DNA from: a virus
Length of the DNA stretch: 50,198 nt
IMG/VR virus record: IMGVR_UViG_3300042386_000133
Span: 1-50,198 of that record
Reading direction: 5' to 3' (one strand)
Shown here: positions 20,055 through 28,204 of the stretch, in pieces
Layout of the letters: each line of letters starts with the position of its first letter
How positions within the stretch are numbered: the stretch's first letter is position 1
Made by a program: the position numbers and the translations under genes
The notes under the pieces: model-generated
What the model was told of the DNA's origin: nothing
The model's input: the letters and a program-made list of their open reading frames with translations, nothing else
Database searches by the model: none

Positions 20055-20318
20055 TTATAGACCAGCGGCCAGTGCTCGATAACCTGCAGCAATTAGCTTG
20101 CGGCTTGGTTTACCGGCACGATAACGTGCAACAGTTTCGCCCTTTGAATTCTTGCGCTCGTTTAGATAGATTGCATAACCCATCTGACGGATCTGATAAA
20201 CAGCGTCATGCGGATTAGCAACACCGTAGCGAGTCTTAATCTGCGAAGCAGTTAGTTCCTCGCCACGACCAACGAGAGCCTCAAATACCTTCTCAACCTT
20301 ACTAATGCTAGCAACCAT
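20055..20318 (-). CDS. Small helix-turn-helix-like protein
   Basis: 87 residues from ATG 20318, set by GGAGAAG upstream. VFEALVGRGEELTASQIKTR ... YQIRQMGYAIYLNER has the shape of a winged helix-turn-helix, with a basic C-terminal tail (GKPSRKLIAAGYRAL). Could be a DNA-binding regulator. No named family. Confidence 0.6.
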   Translation of the reverse strand: MVASISKVEKVFEALVGRGEELTASQIKTRYGVANPHDAVYQIRQMGYAIYLNERKNSKGETVARYRAGKPSRKLIAAGYRALAAGL

Positions 20319-20334
20319 TATATACTTCTCCATT

Positions 20335-20508
20335 TTAAAAGATGTCGATTACTCGACCGTTCGAATCGACAGTGCGAATACGGGCATTAGGGAACTGCCA
20401 CTGCAACTGTCGCATATTATCCCGATACAATAACGGGATATTCTGCGTATACGAATACGTACGCCAATTACCAGATTCATCCTGAAGCTGAACTTGAACC
20501 ATGTCCAT
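20335..20508 (-). CDS. Small hypothetical protein (57 aa)
   Basis: From ATG 20508 with GGGAG 8 bases upstream. Begins MDMVQVQLQDESGNWRTYSY and ends IRTVDSNGRVIDIF, suggesting a small beta-sandwich. An early promoter lies just upstream at 20539-20567. Confidence 0.55.
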   Translation of the reverse strand: MDMVQVQLQDESGNWRTYSYTQNIPLLYRDNMRQLQWQFPNARIRTVDSNGRVIDIF

Positions 20509-20525
20509 ATCCGTAACTCCCTGTC

Positions 20526-20723
20526 TCAATTTAACTTAATCTTACTATATTCTTCGAGGAAAGTAAAGACATTTTTTAGATCAGCGAAGATAAACTTTTT
20601 GTTCTGCCAGCTATCTTCTTGATCGTTACCACTAACCTCGACCATCCAACCGTTCTCGTAACGGTTGACTGTAACGCTATCCGAAACATTCATAAATGTG
20701 TCACTTAGCTTAACCGTAGCCAT
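20526..20723 (-). CDS. Small hypothetical protein (65 aa)
   Basis: 65 residues, MATVKLSDTFMNVSDSVTV then a WMVEVSG strand and a helical end TFLEEYSKIKLN. No family recognised. It follows the gene at 20725 by one base. Confidence 0.55.
   Translation of the reverse strand: MATVKLSDTFMNVSDSVTVNRYENGWMVEVSGNDQEDSWQNKKFIFADLKNVFTFLEEYSKIKLN
20539..20567 (-). promoter_or_regulatory. Early sigma70-like promoter
   Basis: TTTACT, 17-base spacer, TAAGAT on the minus strand, inside the 3' end of the upstream gene and 31 bases before the gene starting at 20508. Confidence 0.5.
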
Positions 20724-20724
20724 A

Positions 20725-21153
20725 TCATCCTCTTCTAGATTTGGTTCCTACTGTCGTCAAATCGACATCGGGACCAGCATATTGTAATCCGCCTTTGTTA
20801 TATAGCGGCATAACCAGACTCGCTTTCTTCAGGATCTCCTTCTGAACGTGCTCTGGTTCTTTGTGAAGGTTAGTCATAATATCTCGCTTCGAACAATCAC
20901 CAGCTACTAGCGCCTTGTCGTCGTAATGGCGAGTAGAACGATCAACCATCATAGACTCATTATACCCTTTCCGGAACGATAAGTCAAGCGATTTTTTGTC
21001 TTTTTTAGATTTTATTTGATCCGGGTGAAGACCCTTTGATAACAACCATCTATCATGATCAGAGACTAGCTTAGACTTAGCCTTACTCTTACGGCTCTGC
21101 TTACGTTTACTAACAGTCGTCGTATAATAGGCTGGAAGGATACGCATAGACAT
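20725..21153 (-). CDS. Basic hypothetical protein
   Basis: 142 residues with a lysine/arginine/serine-rich N terminus (SKRKQSRKSKAKSK) and a polar remainder. A strong early promoter lies in its leader at 21175-21203 and a second inside it at 20959-20987. Likely an early host-takeover type protein; no family recognised. Confidence 0.55.
   Translation of the reverse strand: MSMRILPAYYTTTVSKRKQSRKSKAKSKLVSDHDRWLLSKGLHPDQIKSKKDKKSLDLSFRKGYNESMMVDRSTRHYDDKALVAGDCSKRDIMTNLHKEPEHVQKEILKKASLVMPLYNKGGLQYAGPDVDLTTVGTKSRRG
20959..20987 (-). promoter_or_regulatory. Early sigma70-like promoter
   Basis: TTGACT, 17-base spacer ending GGG, TATAAT on the minus strand. Same pattern as the promoters at 18752 and 21175, and would drive the downstream small genes. 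Confidence 0.65.
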
Positions 21154-21174
21154 AGATTTCTCCTATCTATGCTG

Positions 21175-21203
21175 ATAATACCCTATTCGAAGAAAAAAGT
21201 CAA
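21175..21203 (-). promoter_or_regulatory. Early sigma70-like promoter
   Basis: TTGACT, 17-base spacer ending GGG, TATTAT on the minus strand, 22 bases before the gene starting at 21153, which has AGGAGA as its ribosome site. Confidence 0.75.
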
Positions 21204-21391
21204 GCGATAATTTCTAGTATCTGTTCGAGCTTTTCTACTGCAGGTTTATACTCTTGTTCTAGTATTTGCCTTGCATGACTATGATTTTCGTATTCTAATT
21301 CTTTCAAATACTTAAATCTAGAATCTATAACTGCTTCTAATACTATTGGTAATATCTTTGAATACTTGATATACAGTTTATCGTCATTCAT
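21200..21391 (-). CDS. Small helical hypothetical protein (63 aa)
   Basis: 63 residues, Glu/Lys/Tyr-rich and helical throughout (KELEYENHSHARQILEQEY). Overlaps the end of the upstream gene by 8 bases. No family recognised. Confidence 0.55.
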   Translation of the reverse strand: MNDDKLYIKYSKILPIVLEAVIDSRFKYLKELEYENHSHARQILEQEYKPAVEKLEQILEIIA

Positions 21392-21722
21392 CGACCTCTT
21401 CCTTCAAGTTCTCAACAACTATATACTCAGCTTCTTTACTTATCTGCATATGTTCTTCAAGAACATCTCTAACCCTAATAAGGCGATCTTCAATATCTAT
21501 AATAGTATTATGAACAGCTTTGTCATTATGACCTTCTTGAAGATCGATCAATGCTGCGTTCAAATTCATATCAGCAGAATAATCAACTTGCCATTTATGG
21601 AACTGCCCACCTTCATCCATATCTTCCATCAACTTAGGTTGAGGAAACAAAATGTTTTTAATAATTTCTAACTTTTCTTCTGCCGGAGTATTTGGTCTTT
21701 TCTCAATTTTAAATGGCCACAT
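21384..21722 (-). CDS. Hypothetical protein downstream of regA
   Basis: 112 residues from ATG 21722 (MWPFKIEKRP), with GAAGGGAT upstream. Helical, acidic C terminus (ENLKEEVDE). It directly follows regA and so belongs to the replication operon; in T4 the polymerase gene 43 comes next, but it is not here. Confidence 0.55.
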   Translation of the reverse strand: MWPFKIEKRPNTPAEEKLEIIKNILFPQPKLMEDMDEGGQFHKWQVDYSADMNLNAALIDLQEGHNDKAVHNTIIDIEDRLIRVRDVLEEHMQISKEAEYIVVENLKEEVDE

Positions 21723-21737
21723 AATATATCCCTTCAA

Positions 21738-22139
21738 TTATTTTTTCTTACGACCCATATTATATTTAGCTTCTAATGTCCATTCATCTTTTTCTTTATG
21801 ATTGATGATTTTAATTTGACTCATCGATGCTAATGGATCAGCAATCTTTTCTGGTTCTACTACTTTTAGTAGATTCCATTCCTGAAGTAATTGAATTATT
21901 TTATTACGACGACCTTTATCTTCTTCTGAGAAATTAGAAGGCTTACCGTCAATAGTAAACATTTCCTTAAAGTGAACAATATAATACTTGCCTTGCTTAT
22001 GGAAAATATGACAAGACTGATATAGTTTTCTTTCTTTACGAGAAGCGACACCGATACGTGTAAGTGTTTCTTTAATTTTAAGAAAGTCTTCTTCTTCGGC
22101 GATTTTCACCTCAACTAGAGAATCCAAAAGTTCATTCAT
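21738..22139 (-). CDS. regA: Translational repressor RegA
   Basis: 133 residues. EDFLKIKETLTRIGVASRKERKLYQSCHIFHKQGKYYIVHFKEMF is nearly the T4 RegA core (same order, split here by reading: EDFLKIKETLTRIG, then LYQSCHIF, then YYIVHFKEM). RegA binds AU-rich start regions of early mRNAs and blocks translation, including its own operon. Gene order 45-44-62-regA matches T4. Confidence 0.93.
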   Translation of the reverse strand: MNELLDSLVEVKIAEEEDFLKIKETLTRIGVASRKERKLYQSCHIFHKQGKYYIVHFKEMFTIDGKPSNFSEEDKGRRNKIIQLLQEWNLLKVVEPEKIADPLASMSQIKIINHKEKDEWTLEAKYNMGRKKK

Positions 22140-22636
22140 TTTACTCCACCTTTATTATTTTTATTTCTTATAATTTCAATCTGTTCTGCCGTAAGAATCT
22201 TTAACACTTCTTTGGTGCGAACATTATTATATTTATAATAGTTTGAAATTAGGTTTATGAGTTCTTCTTGCTTCTTACGATCCTTCTTTTCTTTATCAGT
22301 TTCTGCTTTTGCTCTTTCATAACTCTGCTTTCTAACAGAACCATAAAGATAATCGTAATGCATTTGATCTGTTATACCATAGCGAATATTAACCTCATTG
22401 ACAATCTTAGTTAAACCTCTATATCCTGCAATGACGTTATTAGTTCGCCACTGAGAATAGTCACCATCAATTATTTGCTTCTTACCCTTAGTGATGCTAT
22501 TCTCATAACGCCAGTCATACCTCTCCTTTTGCTTTTGTTCAATTGAATGCTTTGCCCAATTACCAAAGAAACCAACTGCCTCTTTCTCTGGATCTCTTTC
22601 CTCTAGTAATACGTTTAGGAATTTAGCTTTAGCCAT
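22136..22636 (-). CDS. 62: Clamp loader small subunit gp62
   Basis: 166 residues from ATG 22636, which overlaps the stop of gene 44 (TGATG), so translation is coupled as in T4. The sequence is helical with WRTNNVIAGYRGLTKIVNEV and a charged middle; identification rests on size, weak resemblance to T4 gp62 and position between 44 and regA. Confidence 0.85.
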   Translation of the reverse strand: MAKAKFLNVLLEERDPEKEAVGFFGNWAKHSIEQKQKERYDWRYENSITKGKKQIIDGDYSQWRTNNVIAGYRGLTKIVNEVNIRYGITDQMHYDYLYGSVRKQSYERAKAETDKEKKDRKKQEELINLISNYYKYNNVRTKEVLKILTAEQIEIIRNKNNKGGVK

Positions 22637-23574
22637 CAATTAAACTCGCACTCTTTCATAACTTCGACAAGGAAAGCCATGAAATTGATTTCCGGATTAG
22701 CAGAGAATGCATTTTGATATTGATACTGTGCTAGAATCAATACAAGCTGAGCAGCATTTATTGGAGTCATTGCTTCTGCAGAAATATCATAGAACTGATT
22801 ATAAAGATAATTGACGTCAGTATCTAGGTTATTCTTTACCCACTTACGAACTTCTAGAAAATTCTTATCCTTCATTAGTTTGATAAGATCCTTGATTGAA
22901 GCCTCTGTCATGTTTGCCAGAATGCCAGAGTCAATCTTACCAGTTGCTGAATAACGCTGAAGCTCATTAAGAACTCGGCGCCAATCTGGGAAGTGCTTAT
23001 TGATTACTTCTGCAACAACAGCCTTATCAAACTCAACACCCTCTGCTTCTAGAATAAAAGTAACACGCTTAAAGAACTGTGTAGCAAGTTTGGCCATGGC
23101 CTTCTTACTAATCTTAAAATCAATTACCGAACATCTTGAGTGCAGAGGCTCGATGATACGATTCTTGAAGTTGCACGTGAGAATGAAGCCGCAATTCCTG
23201 GAAAATTCTTCCATAAAATTACGAAGTGCGGGTTGAGTAGAATTGGCATTAAGATAATCCGCTTCGTCGAGGATGACATATTTCCTTCCACCTGATAATG
23301 AAACGGATGACGCAAAGTTGAGTATTTCGTTACGAAGTGTGTCGATATTTCCATTCATAGATCCATTAATGACGATATAATCACAACCAAGCTGTTCTAG
23401 CATAGCACGTGCTACGGTCGTCTTACCGACACCTGCTGTTCCTGCTAGGATTAAATTAGGGATATTCTTTTGATCAACAAACTGTTGGAATGTTGCTTTA
23501 AGATCACAAGGAAGAATAGTTTCTTCAATAGTTTTTGGGCGATACTTCTCAGTCCAAAGGAATTCTTCATTCAT
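22636..23574 (-). CDS. 44: Clamp loader large subunit gp44
   Basis: 312 residues of the AAA+ family: WTEKYRPKTIEE opening, Walker A AGTAGVGKTTVA, Walker B YVILDEADYLN, sensor 1 LTCNFKNRI and the SRC arginine finger in LHSRCSVIDF. gp44/62 loads the gp45 sliding clamp. The ATG overlaps the stop of the small gene upstream. Confidence 0.95.
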   Translation of the reverse strand: MNEEFLWTEKYRPKTIEETILPCDLKATFQQFVDQKNIPNLILAGTAGVGKTTVARAMLEQLGCDYIVINGSMNGNIDTLRNEILNFASSVSLSGGRKYVILDEADYLNANSTQPALRNFMEEFSRNCGFILTCNFKNRIIEPLHSRCSVIDFKISKKAMAKLATQFFKRVTFILEAEGVEFDKAVVAEVINKHFPDWRRVLNELQRYSATGKIDSGILANMTEASIKDLIKLMKDKNFLEVRKWVKNNLDTDVNYLYNQFYDISAEAMTPINAAQLVLILAQYQYQNAFSANPEINFMAFLVEVMKECEFN

Positions 23575-23816
23575 TATGCATTCTCCAACGCTTCACATTC
23601 CAAAACACGACGACCCCATCCGGCATCGCCTTTAAACCTATCCCAACATTCTATGCATTGATTTCTTACTTGTTCTGCGTTTCTTCTTTTGGAAACAGAT
23701 TCAATATAAAACTCATGTTTATATTTTACCTCGTAACAAGTATTACATTTCTTAGTGGCAACTTCATCACCGAACAAGGTTGAGATAATCAATCCACCAG
23801 GGATTTGCCTAAACAT
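23574..23816 (-). CDS. Small zinc-binding protein between 44 and 45
   Basis: 80 residues from ATG 23816 (MFRQIPGG). CNTCYEVKYKHEFY and RNQCIECWDRF give two CxxC pairs, a zinc ribbon of the type found at the front of HNH nucleases, but no HNH core follows. It may be a remnant or a stand-alone zinc protein. It breaks the T4 order by separating 45 from 44. Confidence 0.6.
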   Translation of the reverse strand: MFRQIPGGLIISTLFGDEVATKKCNTCYEVKYKHEFYIESVSKRRNAEQVRNQCIECWDRFKGDAGWGRRVLECEALENA

Positions 23817-23832
23817 AATATATCTCCATAGC

Positions 23833-23857
23833 AAAAAGAGGGGGACCGAAGTCCCCC
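23833..23857 (-). terminator. Terminator with C(UUCG)G loop
   Basis: Minus-strand 7 bp stem GGGGGAC/GTCCCCC around TTCG, then TCTTTTT. It lies just after the gp45 stop and limits read-through into 44. Confidence 0.9.
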
Positions 23858-23864
23858 ATTCAAG

Positions 23865-24518
23865 TTAGAAAGTTGAGCTTGACTCAACTGCAATATAATA
23901 TTCTACATCATCATGAACAAAGTGGGAAATGCCCTTTGATGAAATATTAACATCATAATCGCCAGGAATGATCTTAATATTCTCAGCCTTAAAGATTGCC
24001 TTAAATGCCTTATCAGTGTCGCCAATCTGAATAGAATAAACGTCACCGGAAGGATTCTTGGAATCAGCTGCCTGAAGGTAAAGGTTCTTACCATCGCCCA
24101 TAACAACAATCTCTGGAAGAGCAAGAATGCCAGCAGCCTTCTCGACATCCTTTAGAGTGTCATTAGTCAAACGGAAAGTAACATCAACCGAAGGAAGATT
24201 AATTTCCTTTTCTGGAGCCTTTGTAACAGTTGACTCGTCAGCATAAACATAATGCGTCTTACGAGTGTTGTCACAAATGTCAACTGACTTATCGCCAAAC
24301 TTTAGTTCTGGATCAGTAAACAAACTTAGAGTTGAAATAAAGCGATCAAGATTATAAATCGCAAAACGCTGGCCGAAGTCAGTCTTGACCTTTGCCTTGG
24401 CCATGATTGTCTTGGTTGGTGAAATGGTCTTTAGAACATTACCTTCCTGAACAACAATGGATGGATTAATCTTGGCGAAGTTCTTCAAAACATTAACTGT
24501 ATCTACATCAATCTTCAT
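23865..24518 (-). CDS. 45: Sliding clamp gp45
   Basis: 217 residues; pattern follows T4 gp45 (KNFAKINPSIVV, LDRFISTLSLF, PEIVVMGDGKNLYLQAAD and the C-terminal YYIAVESSSTF). The trimeric clamp tethers the polymerase and, with gp55, activates late transcription. GAAGGAG precedes the ATG; a terminator follows. Confidence 0.93.
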   Translation of the reverse strand: MKIDVDTVNVLKNFAKINPSIVVQEGNVLKTISPTKTIMAKAKVKTDFGQRFAIYNLDRFISTLSLFTDPELKFGDKSVDICDNTRKTHYVYADESTVTKAPEKEINLPSVDVTFRLTNDTLKDVEKAAGILALPEIVVMGDGKNLYLQAADSKNPSGDVYSIQIGDTDKAFKAIFKAENIKIIPGDYDVNISSKGISHFVHDDVEYYIAVESSSTF

Positions 24519-24534
24519 TATATATTTCTCCTTC

Positions 24535-25407
24535 TCACTTATTCTTTGACTTCATCATTTTCTTTGACTTCAATGCGCCTGGATCAGCAGTAGCCGAAGC
24601 ACCAATAGAAGCAAGATCAGCAAGCGAACCACCGAAGATGTAAGTTCCAACATGCTGCATCTTCATCCATGGACAGAACCAAGTTGTTAGACCAATTGCA
24701 TGAGCCTTCTGACAGAACCAATAATCTTCTGAGAGGTAACGCTTAGAAACTGGATCGATTTCTGCCTGGAAGAACTGAAGGATCTCACGGCTACCATCGA
24801 AGTGCTCAGTACGGACATGATCTGGCTTATAAGAATACTGATCCTTATAGGAATCATAGAACTTAGTCATAGCCTTCTTAGAAACCATCATAAATCCAGT
24901 TCCGATTTCTAGAACTTCAACTGGCTCTGAGATTGGAATCGAACTCTGATTGCCCTTTGGATTGAAGACGTAATCGCCAACGAAACGCTCAAGAACGTTT
25001 GGATCATCATCAGCAACACCCTTATCAACGGCGTGCTTAATCTTTTCCCAAGAGATACACTTCTTAGGATATGGACCACCAATGATATCATACTTCTCTT
25101 CTTCAAGAGCCTGTAGTGACATTAGTGCAATAACATCCTGAGGATTAAAACCGATGTCCGAGTCAATAAACATCATATGCTGTGCTTCTGAACGCATGAA
25201 CTCATCGCAACAATAATTACGTGCACGAGTAACTAACGACTCATTGAACAGATAATAAAACTGAAGAGGAATACCATACTGCGTACACAGAGCGGACAAA
25301 TCCGCACATGAACGAGCAAACATACCAGCGCACTGACCACCATACATTGGCGTGGCCACAAACAACTTACGCTCTCTTAGTTTTTCAATTGGGATCTTAA
25401 TTTCCAT
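24535..25407 (-). CDS. GT-A glycosyltransferase-like protein
   Basis: 290 residues. KLFVATPMYGG starts the nucleotide-binding half, FIDSDIGF (Asp82, Asp84) is the metal-binding DxD, GPYPKK and LSEDYWFCQKA (acceptor-side acidic pair) follow, and the C terminus is Ala/Lys-rich. Similar proteins occur in T4-like phages next to replication genes. Given the modification genes downstream, transfer of a sugar onto modified DNA is possible; a surface acceptor is the alternative. Confidence 0.7.
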   Translation of the reverse strand: MEIKIPIEKLRERKLFVATPMYGGQCAGMFARSCADLSALCTQYGIPLQFYYLFNESLVTRARNYCCDEFMRSEAQHMMFIDSDIGFNPQDVIALMSLQALEEEKYDIIGGPYPKKCISWEKIKHAVDKGVADDDPNVLERFVGDYVFNPKGNQSSIPISEPVEVLEIGTGFMMVSKKAMTKFYDSYKDQYSYKPDHVRTEHFDGSREILQFFQAEIDPVSKRYLSEDYWFCQKAHAIGLTTWFCPWMKMQHVGTYIFGGSLADLASIGASATADPGALKSKKMMKSKNK

Positions 25408-25419
25408 AATATACCTTTC

Positions 25420-25608
25420 TTATGCTGTAATAGTATTATGATATTTACAAGTTGGACAATGAACTGCTTTACGAGGAGGATAAGTTGTTAAGATCATACC
25501 AGGATTAGAAACAACTAACTCATCACCACAAGCTGGGCACTGAATACCAGTGCCATGTTCAAATCTTAGCTTTCTTTTCTCTTCTTCATATTCCTCTAAA
25601 GTCTTCAT
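25420..25608 (-). CDS. Small zinc-ribbon protein
   Basis: 62 residues with CPACG and CPTCK separated by about 28 residues, a C4 zinc ribbon after a charged helical N terminus. Overlaps the upstream gene by 4 bases. Function unknown. Confidence 0.65.
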   Translation of the reverse strand: MKTLEEYEEEKRKLRFEHGTGIQCPACGDELVVSNPGMILTTYPPRKAVHCPTCKYHNTITA

Positions 25609-25976
25609 TTCTTGTCCTTATAATGATCGGCGTACAACATCATTATAACGTAATGAAGGACTTTAAGCAAGTCATCTTTATTGCTGCCATGCTTTTTGCC
25701 ATAGCGCCAAAGATATTTGATAGCAGTGTTTCGGAAGGTAGGCATAGAATCACCAAGAGCAAGCCACACATCGAAACATTCTATATTCTCTTCTTCAGTC
25801 ATATAATGCTGCCCATATGTCTTATCTATATAGGCGTGGAAGTCACGAATGATTTCGTCTTCCTTATACTTGTATTTAGGCGGCCAAGTTGAAGCAGTTG
25901 CGCCAGAAATATCACCCGACGCAGAAAGCGGCTGACCATAATAGTCACCATTCTCAAATCTATATGTCTTAGTCAT
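25605..25976 (-). CDS. DUF3310-like protein
   Basis: 123 residues. The C-terminal half, IECFDVWLALGDSM then NTAIKYLWRYGKKHG and LLKVLHYVIMML, matches the DUF3310 helical domain often found fused to or near phage nucleotide kinases. It overlaps the P-loop kinase-like gene upstream by 4 bases, which supports a joint role in nucleotide metabolism. Confidence 0.7.
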   Translation of the reverse strand: MTKTYRFENGDYYGQPLSASGDISGATASTWPPKYKYKEDEIIRDFHAYIDKTYGQHYMTEEENIECFDVWLALGDSMPTFRNTAIKYLWRYGKKHGSNKDDLLKVLHYVIMMLYADHYKDKK

Positions 25977-26512
25977 TTCACCTCCGCAAAATTCACAATG
26001 TGTTCTAGAATAGCCTTTTGTTCTTCCTTGTTATTATTTTTCATTTTAACTGTATTAAACATAAGAGTCATGTTAGAAAGAATATTAGCAATCTTAGTTT
26101 CACGACCCTGCAACCAAGTTTCGTTCTGATTACTACCACGCTCTTTATAACGCTCTTGTCGTACAGCCTTATCAGTTTCTAGATAAACGATCTCAGTTTC
26201 ATAGTTCTCAACACAATGTTCAAGGAACGATGATGTGAAAAGACGGTCGCCCTCGAAAAGAACAACCGCATCTTTATCTAAACTTGCTAGAAATTTAATT
26301 GCTTCTGGCTGAACAGCCATTGACATACGGTCAGTGCCAGAAAAGGTTTCACCCTCTTCATACTTACCGAGAATATAAGCAAGACCTGCCTGATGATAGG
26401 GAACTAACTTTACTTGATCAAACTTGGGAATGAAACCATACTTATTGAGAATTTCTTTCATCAACGTAGACTTACCAGCACCTGGTTCGCCACCTATTGC
26501 AATCACACGCAT
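25973..26512 (-). CDS. P-loop kinase-like NTPase
   Basis: 179 residues: Walker A GGEPGAGKSTLMKE at the N terminus, then SGTDRMSMAVQPEA and VVLFEGDRLF. The layout is that of small nucleotide or base kinases. Phage families that phosphorylate 5-hydroxymethyluracil in DNA are P-loop kinases of this size, and the neighbours (TET/JBP-type oxygenase, transferase-like protein) fit that role; an ordinary nucleotide kinase remains possible. GGGAG precedes the ATG. Confidence 0.65.
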   Translation of the reverse strand: MRVIAIGGEPGAGKSTLMKEILNKYGFIPKFDQVKLVPYHQAGLAYILGKYEEGETFSGTDRMSMAVQPEAIKFLASLDKDAVVLFEGDRLFTSSFLEHCVENYETEIVYLETDKAVRQERYKERGSNQNETWLQGRETKIANILSNMTLMFNTVKMKNNNKEEQKAILEHIVNFAEVK

Positions 26513-26528
26513 ATAAAATCTCCCATAT

Positions 26529-26536
26529 TATAAATA
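26529..26536 (+). promoter_or_regulatory. T4-type late promoter
   Basis: Exact TATAAATA on the plus strand, about 34 bases before the homing endonuclease ATG at 26570, in the gap between divergent genes. Confidence 0.8.
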
Positions 26537-26569
26537 CTTCTTATAAGTTCACAAGCATTAGGTCTAATT

Positions 26570-27244
26570 ATGTATTATTTAGTATACCGTATTACGCACA
26601 AAAAGTCAAACCAATTTTATATTGGAAGGCATGTTACTGAAAACATAGAAGATGGATACCTGGGATCCGGATCAGCTGATATGCTGAAAGACAAGAAAAA
26701 TTTAATAAAAGAAATTCTGCAGATTTGCGAAACCCCTGAAACCATGTTGACAAAAGAAATAGAATATATTTCTGATAACATAAGCAATCCTTTATGTGTT
26801 AATATGATTATAGGAGATCCCTCTCACGGAGTAATTCAACATTCTCAAAAATCAAAAACAAAAATTTCAAAAGGAATGAAAGTATATAAAGAGAATAACC
26901 CAGACAAATTTTTAGAACATATGTCAAAGGCAGGAAAATCTTTAAAAGGGCATAAACAATCTGAAAAACACAAATTTGCTCTTTCATTAAAAAGAAAGGG
27001 AGTTCCTAAGTCAGAAGAGTTTAAAAATAAAGTTTCCAATAAATTAAAAGACGTTTCAAATCGTCCACGTGAATCATTGTGTAAGAAATGGAAAATTACC
27101 AATATCATTACAAAAGAAGTCTTCATAGTAGAAGATAGGGTAAAATTCTGCGAACAGAATAATGTATCTTACCCTTCCTTCAACGTAGGGACTAGAAATA
27201 ACAAAGTTTATAAGAAAATTTGGTTATGTGAAAAACTTCTCTAA
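26570..27244 (+). CDS. GIY-YIG homing endonuclease (Seg-like)
   Basis: 224 residues, the only rightward gene in this half. YLVYRITHKKSNQFYIGRH is the GIY-YIG core and DGYLGSG the following loop; the middle is Lys-rich with NUMOD-like repeats (KISKGMKVYKENNP, SEKHKFALSLKRKG), and the C terminus has an IENR-type helix-turn-helix (VEDRVKFCEQNNVSYPSF). AT-rich, with its own late promoter, as in T4 seg genes. Its end overlaps the opposing gene by 21 bases. Confidence 0.85.
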   Translation: MYYLVYRITHKKSNQFYIGRHVTENIEDGYLGSGSADMLKDKKNLIKEILQICETPETMLTKEIEYISDNISNPLCVNMIIGDPSHGVIQHSQKSKTKISKGMKVYKENNPDKFLEHMSKAGKSLKGHKQSEKHKFALSLKRKGVPKSEEFKNKVSNKLKDVSNRPRESLCKKWKITNIITKEVFIVEDRVKFCEQNNVSYPSFNVGTRNNKVYKKIWLCEKLL

Positions 27245-28204
27245 ACCAACTTCACAGTTTTCCCAAGGCAATAAGATTTCCCTTGTAGCAAGATATTGAG
27301 AGTTAGATTTATTTTCTTTTGTGAGTTGTAAATCGAGCAATCTTTTGTCTAGTGTTTCTATTCTTGCATCCCATAATGGTTGCCAATCAATTCCATTCCA
27401 ACCATCTTTTTCAACAGTTTCTATTTCTTCTCGCTGTCTAGCAATATAATAACCTAAGAATCTCGTATGATGATTTCTGAAAATTTTACGGTAGCTACAA
27501 AGACATGTTTCCATATCAAAGTAATCAGTGTCAGGAAATTCTCGTTGGACTTCTTCTAATATTTCTTTCGCAGAACCATCTAGATAATTTAGTTCTTTTG
27601 AAGATAGTTTTACGTCATACCATTCAGGTTTATCGACAGCCATACAAAGGCCATTACGATGAGAACGAGAACCAGAATAATCTTCTAGCATTAAACTTCC
27701 AGGTTCTATTGGAAGTCCGCAACACTGCTTTAATGTTTGTAGATAAAACCAAGTTGAATATCTACCAAATTTATGGAACTTAGTTTTGATTTCATTCCAA
27801 ACATTATTGAAGTTTTCGTCAGGGTGTTGATCGAGGAACGGACGAAATGCTTCTGTCTGAGAACGATCGCCAACCCAGTTCTTGTAAGATTCAAACTGTG
27901 CAGGTAGATGACCCTTATTCCATTTTGTATCGATTTGATAACGTAGTCTTTTATAATTAGTATTATTCCAATCTTTGAGACGATCTAAACCAACAAGTTC
28001 CATATCAGGAAACTCGTTCCAGATAACCCAAGTAGTTGGAAAATAATACGTTGTGCCGTAGATCCAAGCAATCCAAAGTTTTTGTTCTTTGTTATGCTCG
28101 AACCTACGGAACAAGTAATTGGTCATGAAGATAGCGGGGTCGCAATCCTTAATGGAAAGTGACCACCGATACCAGTTTATGAAGTCTTTTAATGTTTTTT
28201 CCAA
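27224..28204 (-). CDS. Amino acid:DNA transferase / thymine pyrophosphorylase-like protein
   Basis: 326 residues. N-terminal helical part FINWYRWSLS ... DPAIFMTNYLFRRFE, then FGRYSTWFYLQTLKQ, LEDYSGSRSHRNGLCMAV and a long C-terminal helical region. This order recalls the alpha-glutamyl/putrescinyl thymine pyrophosphorylase (amino acid:DNA transferase) families, which replace the pyrophosphate on modified thymine in phage DNA by an amine. The match is from memory of motifs, not an alignment. Its neighbours strongly favour a DNA modification role. Confidence 0.55.
   Translation of the reverse strand: MEKTLKDFINWYRWSLSIKDCDPAIFMTNYLFRRFEHNKEQKLWIAWIYGTTYYFPTTWVIWNEFPDMELVGLDRLKDWNNTNYKRLRYQIDTKWNKGHLPAQFESYKNWVGDRSQTEAFRPFLDQHPDENFNNVWNEIKTKFHKFGRYSTWFYLQTLKQCCGLPIEPGSLMLEDYSGSRSHRNGLCMAVDKPEWYDVKLSSKELNYLDGSAKEILEEVQREFPDTDYFDMETCLCSYRKIFRNHHTRFLGYYIARQREEIETVEKDGWNGIDWQPLWDARIETLDKRLLDLQLTKENKSNSQYLATREILLPWENCEVGLEKFFT

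Noticed and set aside
22230-22237. TATAAATA on the minus strand inside gene 62
   Set aside because: Deep inside a coding sequence in an early replication operon, about 90 bases before regA; AT-rich chance match is likely. Not excluded as a weak late promoter for regA.
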